Shown piece after piece: positions 61,222-64,000 of a DNA stretch of 64,000 nt. The stretch comes from CAYYFX01 sp964571855 (GTDB lineage Bacteria > ARS69): the NCBI GenBank assembly GCA_964571855.1, contig CAZNDO010000004.1, positions 1 through 64,000 of the forward strand, written 5' to 3'. The first letter of the stretch is position 1. Each line of letters opens with the position of its first letter. The notes under the pieces are model-generated. The model had not been told where the DNA came from. It did not search any database and saw only the letters and a program-made list of their open reading frames with translations. Position numbers and translations under genes: made by a program.

Positions 61222-61974
61222 ATGGCCGAGCCGCGACGCATCCCGTACCGCCCGGCGCGCCTCCCCGAGGGGGAGATGCTGCGCCGCGGCGCCGCCCTGG
61301 AGGCGCGGTTCACGGCGCGCCGGAGCGTGCGCGCCTTCGCACCGGACCCGGTGCCGCGGGCGCTGATCGAGTTCGCGGTGCGGGCCGCGTCCAGCGCGCC
61401 GTCCGGCGCGCACCGGCAGCCGTGGCGCTTCGTCTGCGTGGACGACCCCGGACTGAAGCGCGAGATCCGGCTCGCCGCCGAGCGCGAGGAGCGCGAGACG
61501 TACGAGGGCGGGCGGATGCCGGACGAGTGGCGCGAGGCGCTCGCCCCGCTCGGCACGGACTGGCACAAGCCCTACCTCGAGGTCGCTCCGTGGCTCGTGG
61601 TGGTCTTCGAGGAGGTGCACGGCGTGCGGCCGGACGGCGGTCCGCGCAAGAACTACTACGTGAAGGAGAGCGTGGGCATCGCCTGCGGCTTCTTCATCGC
61701 CGCGCTGCACGAGATGGGGCTGGCCACGCTGACGCACACGCCCAGCCCGATGGGCTTCCTGCGCACCATCCTCGGCCGGCCCGCGAACGAACGACCCTTC
61801 ATGCTGTTCCCCGTGGGGTACCCGGCGGCGGACGCCGAGGTGCCGGATCTGCGCCGGAAGCCGCTGGACGAGGTGGCGCTCTGGAACCCGCGGGGCGGAA
61901 CGCCGGCGCCGGGCGGCGGCCCATCCCCGGCCAGGGACGGATCGAACCGGGAGGCGCCGTGGACACGAGAATGA
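61222..61974 (+). CDS. Nitroreductase-family flavoenzyme, iodotyrosine deiodinase-like
   Basis: 250 residues. The FMN site (RRSVRAFAPDPVP, SSAPSGAHRQPWRFV) is followed by features special to iodotyrosine deiodinase: EREERETYEGGRMPDEW, LAPLGTDWHKPYLEVAPWLVVVFEEVHG, KNYYVKESVGIACGF, TPSPMGFLRTILGRPANE and VGYPAADAEVPDLRRKPLDEV. The substrate-lid residues of the family appear kept as Glu90, Tyr94 and Lys116. The enzyme class removes halide from halotyrosines with FMN. ATG at 61222 is likely leaderless. The last 25 residues are disordered. Confidence 0.85.
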   Translation: MAEPRRIPYRPARLPEGEMLRRGAALEARFTARRSVRAFAPDPVPRALIEFAVRAASSAPSGAHRQPWRFVCVDDPGLKREIRLAAEREERETYEGGRMPDEWREALAPLGTDWHKPYLEVAPWLVVVFEEVHGVRPDGGPRKNYYVKESVGIACGFFIAALHEMGLATLTHTPSPMGFLRTILGRPANERPFMLFPVGYPAADAEVPDLRRKPLDEVALWNPRGGTPAPGGGPSPARDGSNREAPWTRE

Positions 61975-62150
61975 TCGTAGGATTCGCGCTGGTGGCGGTC
62001 GGCGTGATCGACGCGATCGTGGGACTTCTGGTGGTCGTCCCGCGGTCGCCGGAGGCCAGCCGGCCCGTGCTGAAGGCCGCCCTGCTCGGGGCGTCCGCGC
62101 TGCTGATCCTCCTGGGCGGGGCCATCCTGGGCGGATTGCTGTCCCCGTGA
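61959..62150 (+). CDS. Small two-helix membrane protein
   Basis: 63 residues in a frame overlapping the end of the nitroreductase gene by 16 bases. GTG at 61959 has GGGAGG four bases upstream; an ATG at 61971, overlapping the previous stop as ATGA, is the alternative. Two hydrophobic helices (IVGFALVAVGVIDAIVGLLVVV and AALLGASALLILLGGAILGGLL) are separated by a short polar turn PRSPEASRP. No family is recognised; similar tiny proteins are common near unrelated genes. Confidence 0.6.
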   Translation: MDTRMIVGFALVAVGVIDAIVGLLVVVPRSPEASRPVLKAALLGASALLILLGGAILGGLLSP

Positions 62151-62199
62151 TGGGCCGAACGCGGGGGGCCTCGCGGGAACTTCCGTTCCCGTCCCCGGG

Positions 62200-62205
62200 T
62201 AGGGT
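62200..62205 (+). promoter_or_regulatory. -10 element TAGGGT before the redoxin gene
   Basis: TAGGGT lies 76 bases before the ATG at 62282. No good -35. Confidence 0.35.
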
Positions 62206-62281
62206 CTTTCACCCCCCAACCGGCGCCGACCGACGGCGCCGTTCTCTCGATCCGGCCGGCGCTCCGCCGGGGAGGCGATGC

Positions 62282-62959
62282 ATGATTCGCAAGGGATCCA
62301 CGCGGGCGGGCCTGACCGCCGTCACGTTCCTCGCCGCGGCCGCCACGGCGTACGCCGCCGGCGCGGCGAAATCCGAGGCCCCGGCCCCGGAGGGCCACCA
62401 CGCGGCGATGGCCGCAGGCTCCGCGGCGGGGGCCAAGGCCCCGGACTTCACGCTGCAGGACCTCGACGGGAAGACCTACCGCCTCTCGGACCTCACGGCC
62501 GAGGGAAAGACCGTGGTCCTGGAGTGGTTCAATCCGGACTGCCCGTTCGTGAAGAAGCACCACGAGAAGAACAAGACCATGGAGGCCACGTCGAAGGCGG
62601 CCGGCAAGGATGTGGTGTGGCTGGCGATCAACTCGGGCGCGCCCGGGAAGCAGGGCGCGGGCGTGGACCGGAACCGCAAAGCGCGCGAGGACTACGGCAT
62701 CGCGTACCCGATCCTGCTGGACGAGTCCGGCGAGGTCGGCCGCGCGTACGGCGCCAAGACCACGCCGGCGATGTACGTGATCCATGGCGGCACGATCGTG
62801 TATGCGGGCGCCATCGACGACAACGCCACGCCGGGCACGCTCGGGGAGACGAACTACGTGAAGGACGCGCTGGCGGCCGTCCAGGCCGGGAAGCCGGTGC
62901 AGGTCGCGGAGACGAAGTCCTACGGGTGCTCCGTGAAGTACGGCGCGGCCATCCCCTAG
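62282..62959 (+). CDS. Exported redoxin (AhpC/TSA-thioredoxin-like) protein
   Basis: 225 residues. A signal peptide ends near AYAAGA, with a His/Ala-rich linker after it. The redoxin fold is recognised by KAPDFTLQDLDGKTYRLSDL, VLEWFNPDCPFVKKHHE, VDRNRKAREDYGIAYPILLDESGEV and TTPAMYVIHGGTIVYAGAIDDN. There is a single Cys at the active site (Cys87, CPFV rather than CxxC), and another near the C-terminus (YGCSVKY) that could resolve it. ATG at 62282 has GGGGAGG upstream. A role in periplasmic thiol or peroxide chemistry is likely. Confidence 0.88.
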   Translation: MIRKGSTRAGLTAVTFLAAAATAYAAGAAKSEAPAPEGHHAAMAAGSAAGAKAPDFTLQDLDGKTYRLSDLTAEGKTVVLEWFNPDCPFVKKHHEKNKTMEATSKAAGKDVVWLAINSGAPGKQGAGVDRNRKAREDYGIAYPILLDESGEVGRAYGAKTTPAMYVIHGGTIVYAGAIDDNATPGTLGETNYVKDALAAVQAGKPVQVAETKSYGCSVKYGAAIP

Positions 62960-62986
62960 GCCGCGGATCCCATCGCCCGCGACGCG

Positions 62987-63018
62987 ACGGGCCGGCCGGA
63001 TCGCTCCGGCCGGCCCGT
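62987..63018. terminator. Strong bidirectional hairpin between convergent genes
   Basis: A 13-base-pair perfect stem (62987-62999 with 63006-63018) around a 6-base loop sits between the stops at 62959 and 63051. It is the longest perfect stem noticed in the window; a GTTCGTTCG run, not a U-tract, follows on the plus strand. Confidence 0.65.
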
Positions 63019-63050
63019 TCGTTCGCGCACCGCCCCGCGCGGGTCCGCGC

Positions 63051-63743
63051 TCAGTACTCCTCTTCCACGATGCGCTTCACCATCTCCTGCTCGCCGAGCT
63101 TGTTCGCGGTGTACGCGCGCAGGTCGTCGATCTTCGCCTTCAGCACGAGCCGCGAGAGGCCGCGCTCGTCGAAGTAGCGCGTGTCCTTCAGGAAGGCCAC
63201 GATCGCCAGCCACTTCCCCGCCGGCAGCGAGGACATCGTGTCGCCGTAGTCCAGCAGCGTGTCCACGATCTCCGCCTTGCCGCGCTTGTACAGCCGGTCC
63301 TGGGGCGAGTCCTGGCGCGACTGCCGCCCCTTCTCCTCCGCCTCCGGCCCGTGGATCTCCTCGCTGAGGACCTTGCCGTCCTCGTCCAGGATGATGACCT
63401 TGCGACCCTTGTCGTCGGTCTCGATCCGGAATCCCTCGCCGAAGTCGAAGTGCCAGTCCTTGTCCTTCTCGAGGAGCGCCGCGTCGAACGTCATGATGAC
63501 GCCGAACTCGGGCACCCAGAGTCCGCGCGCGTTCCCGCGCCCCGAGACCAGGAAGTTCGGGCTGTCGATCAGCACCTGGTCCAGGATCTTCTCCATCACC
63601 TCGATCTGGCGCTCCATCTTGCCCGGCGGCGGCTCCACGCCGAACGCCTTCTGCGCCAGCAGGCCCAGCGCCACCGCCGCCGCGACCGCCACCCACGGGC
63701 CGGCCGAACCGGCGCTCCGCGCCCCGCGCCCCTTCATGATCAC
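63051..63743 (-). CDS. Membrane-anchored or exported protein of unknown function
   Basis: 230 residues. One hydrophobic N-terminal segment (WVAVAAAVALGLLAQKAFG) anchors or exports it; the rest is soluble and charged, with EVMEKILDQVLIDSPNFLVSGRGNARGLWVPEFGVIMTFDAALL, TDDKGRKVIILDEDGKVLSEE and LLDYGDTMSSLPAGKWLAIVAFLKD. I do not recognise a named family. GTG at 63743 overlaps the upstream stop (GTGA); ATG at 63737 is an alternative with better spacing from GGAGGAG. The coupling suggests a joint function with the next gene. Confidence 0.7.
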   Translation of the reverse strand: MIMKGRGARSAGSAGPWVAVAAAVALGLLAQKAFGVEPPPGKMERQIEVMEKILDQVLIDSPNFLVSGRGNARGLWVPEFGVIMTFDAALLEKDKDWHFDFGEGFRIETDDKGRKVIILDEDGKVLSEEIHGPEAEEKGRQSRQDSPQDRLYKRGKAEIVDTLLDYGDTMSSLPAGKWLAIVAFLKDTRYFDERGLSRLVLKAKIDDLRAYTANKLGEQEMVKRIVEEEY

Positions 63744-64000
63744 TTCTCCTCCCCCCCGTTGCGCGCGGGGATGTCGTTCCCGGACGAGCCGCCGCCCAGG
63801 ATGTCCTCGATGCTCTGCGTACGGCCCCGCTCCGCGATCAGCCCCGCGCCCAGCGCGTCGATGCGACGGTTCGTGCGCTCGTAGTCGTACAGCTGCCGTT
63901 CGCTCATCTTCGCGTACAGGCCGCGCAGCAGTTCCGCGGTCTCCTCGTCGCGCTGCTCGTCGTAGCGGTTCAGGAGGCCCACGAGCGTGGTCATCAGTTC
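63740..64000 (-). CDS. Protein of unknown function, possibly cut at window edge
   Basis: The frame is open from the stop at 63740 to the right edge. An ATG at 63994 would give 84 residues (TTLVGLLNRYDEQRDEETAELLRGLYAKMSERQLYDYERTNRRIDALG), but the two codons before it are also open, so the real start may be outside. It is helical and charged, with no membrane segment. No family recognised. It overlaps the downstream gene by GTGA. Confidence 0.6.
   Translation of the reverse strand, partial: ELMTTLVGLLNRYDEQRDEETAELLRGLYAKMSERQLYDYERTNRRIDALGAGLIAERGRTQSIEDILGGGSSGNDIPARNGGEEK

Noticed and set aside
1..64000. CRISPR arrays, insertion sequences, prophage or integrase genes
   Set aside because: No direct-repeat arrays, transposase motifs or phage structural genes were seen on either strand.

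Overview
The window is about 64 kb of very GC-rich, densely coding bacterial DNA. No rRNA, tRNA, CRISPR array, insertion sequence or phage gene was seen. Six predicted exported proteins end in the same roughly 85-residue FlgD-like Ig tail, with a WDG-(R/K/N)-(D/N) core, a GVY(F/L) strand and a C-terminal Arg. Such tails are common in the FCB superphylum and in candidate phyla such as Eisenbacteria. With single-copy genes for MSTO-like roles (RsgA, Rho, YqgE, Mrp) but no ribosomal marker, I can only suggest an FCB-related or Eisenbacteria-like organism by inference.

Layout. 1-4745 (minus): four overlapping genes, namely a DUF318-type permease fused to an HflK-like SPFH domain, two further SPFH proteins and a ZIP metal transporter cut by the window edge. 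4940-13520 (plus): a membrane/TPR protein, Fe/Mn superoxide dismutase, YqgE, a two-gene lysine-to-saccharopine degradation unit, and a secreted phosphatase. 13618-16167 (plus): an Fe-S maintenance cluster with two Mrp ATPases and YggX. 16239-24233 (minus): a secreted sugar dehydrogenase-like propeller, DUF4920 lipoprotein, AmpG-like MFS carrier, alpha-glucan phosphorylase and TerC. 24366-31769 (plus): a beta-helix protein, a Rho that lacks the usual RNA-binding domains, two GT-C-like membrane proteins and a double-GNAT protein. 31706-39872 (minus): a secreted nuclease/phosphatase-like protein, a complete leucine-catabolism operon from methylcrotonyl-CoA to HMG-CoA cleavage, and an orphan secreted protein. 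39990-43629: RsgA, a small Smr protein (plus) and the queCEDF queuosine-precursor operon (minus). 43685-51924 (plus): YjbQ, a dicarboxylate/amino-acid symporter, a WD-like repeat surface protein, an LPG-synthase-like flippase and a spermidine-synthase-like membrane enzyme. 51921-61113 (minus): two paralogous secreted PHP-domain proteins flanking a NUDIX hydrolase, an FAD/polyferredoxin fusion and an M14-type deacylase. 61222-64000: an iodotyrosine-deiodinase-like nitroreductase, a redoxin and two unknown genes.

Gene organisation is tight. At least a dozen neighbouring genes overlap by GTGA or ATGA, so translational coupling is the rule. Promoter-like sequences of the form TTGnnn-17-TAnnnT stand in front of many transcription units. 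Several genes without a Shine-Dalgarno sequence have the -10 element 7-9 bases before the ATG, which suggests leaderless mRNAs. Terminator-like hairpins lack U-tracts.

The most interesting items are the permease-SPFH metal operon (1-4745), the Rho without an OB-fold (26258-27469), the deiodinase-like enzyme with a conserved E-Y-K triad (61222-61974), and the FAD/polyferredoxin fusion (54935-57463). All functional statements are from reading the translated sequence; no database search was run.
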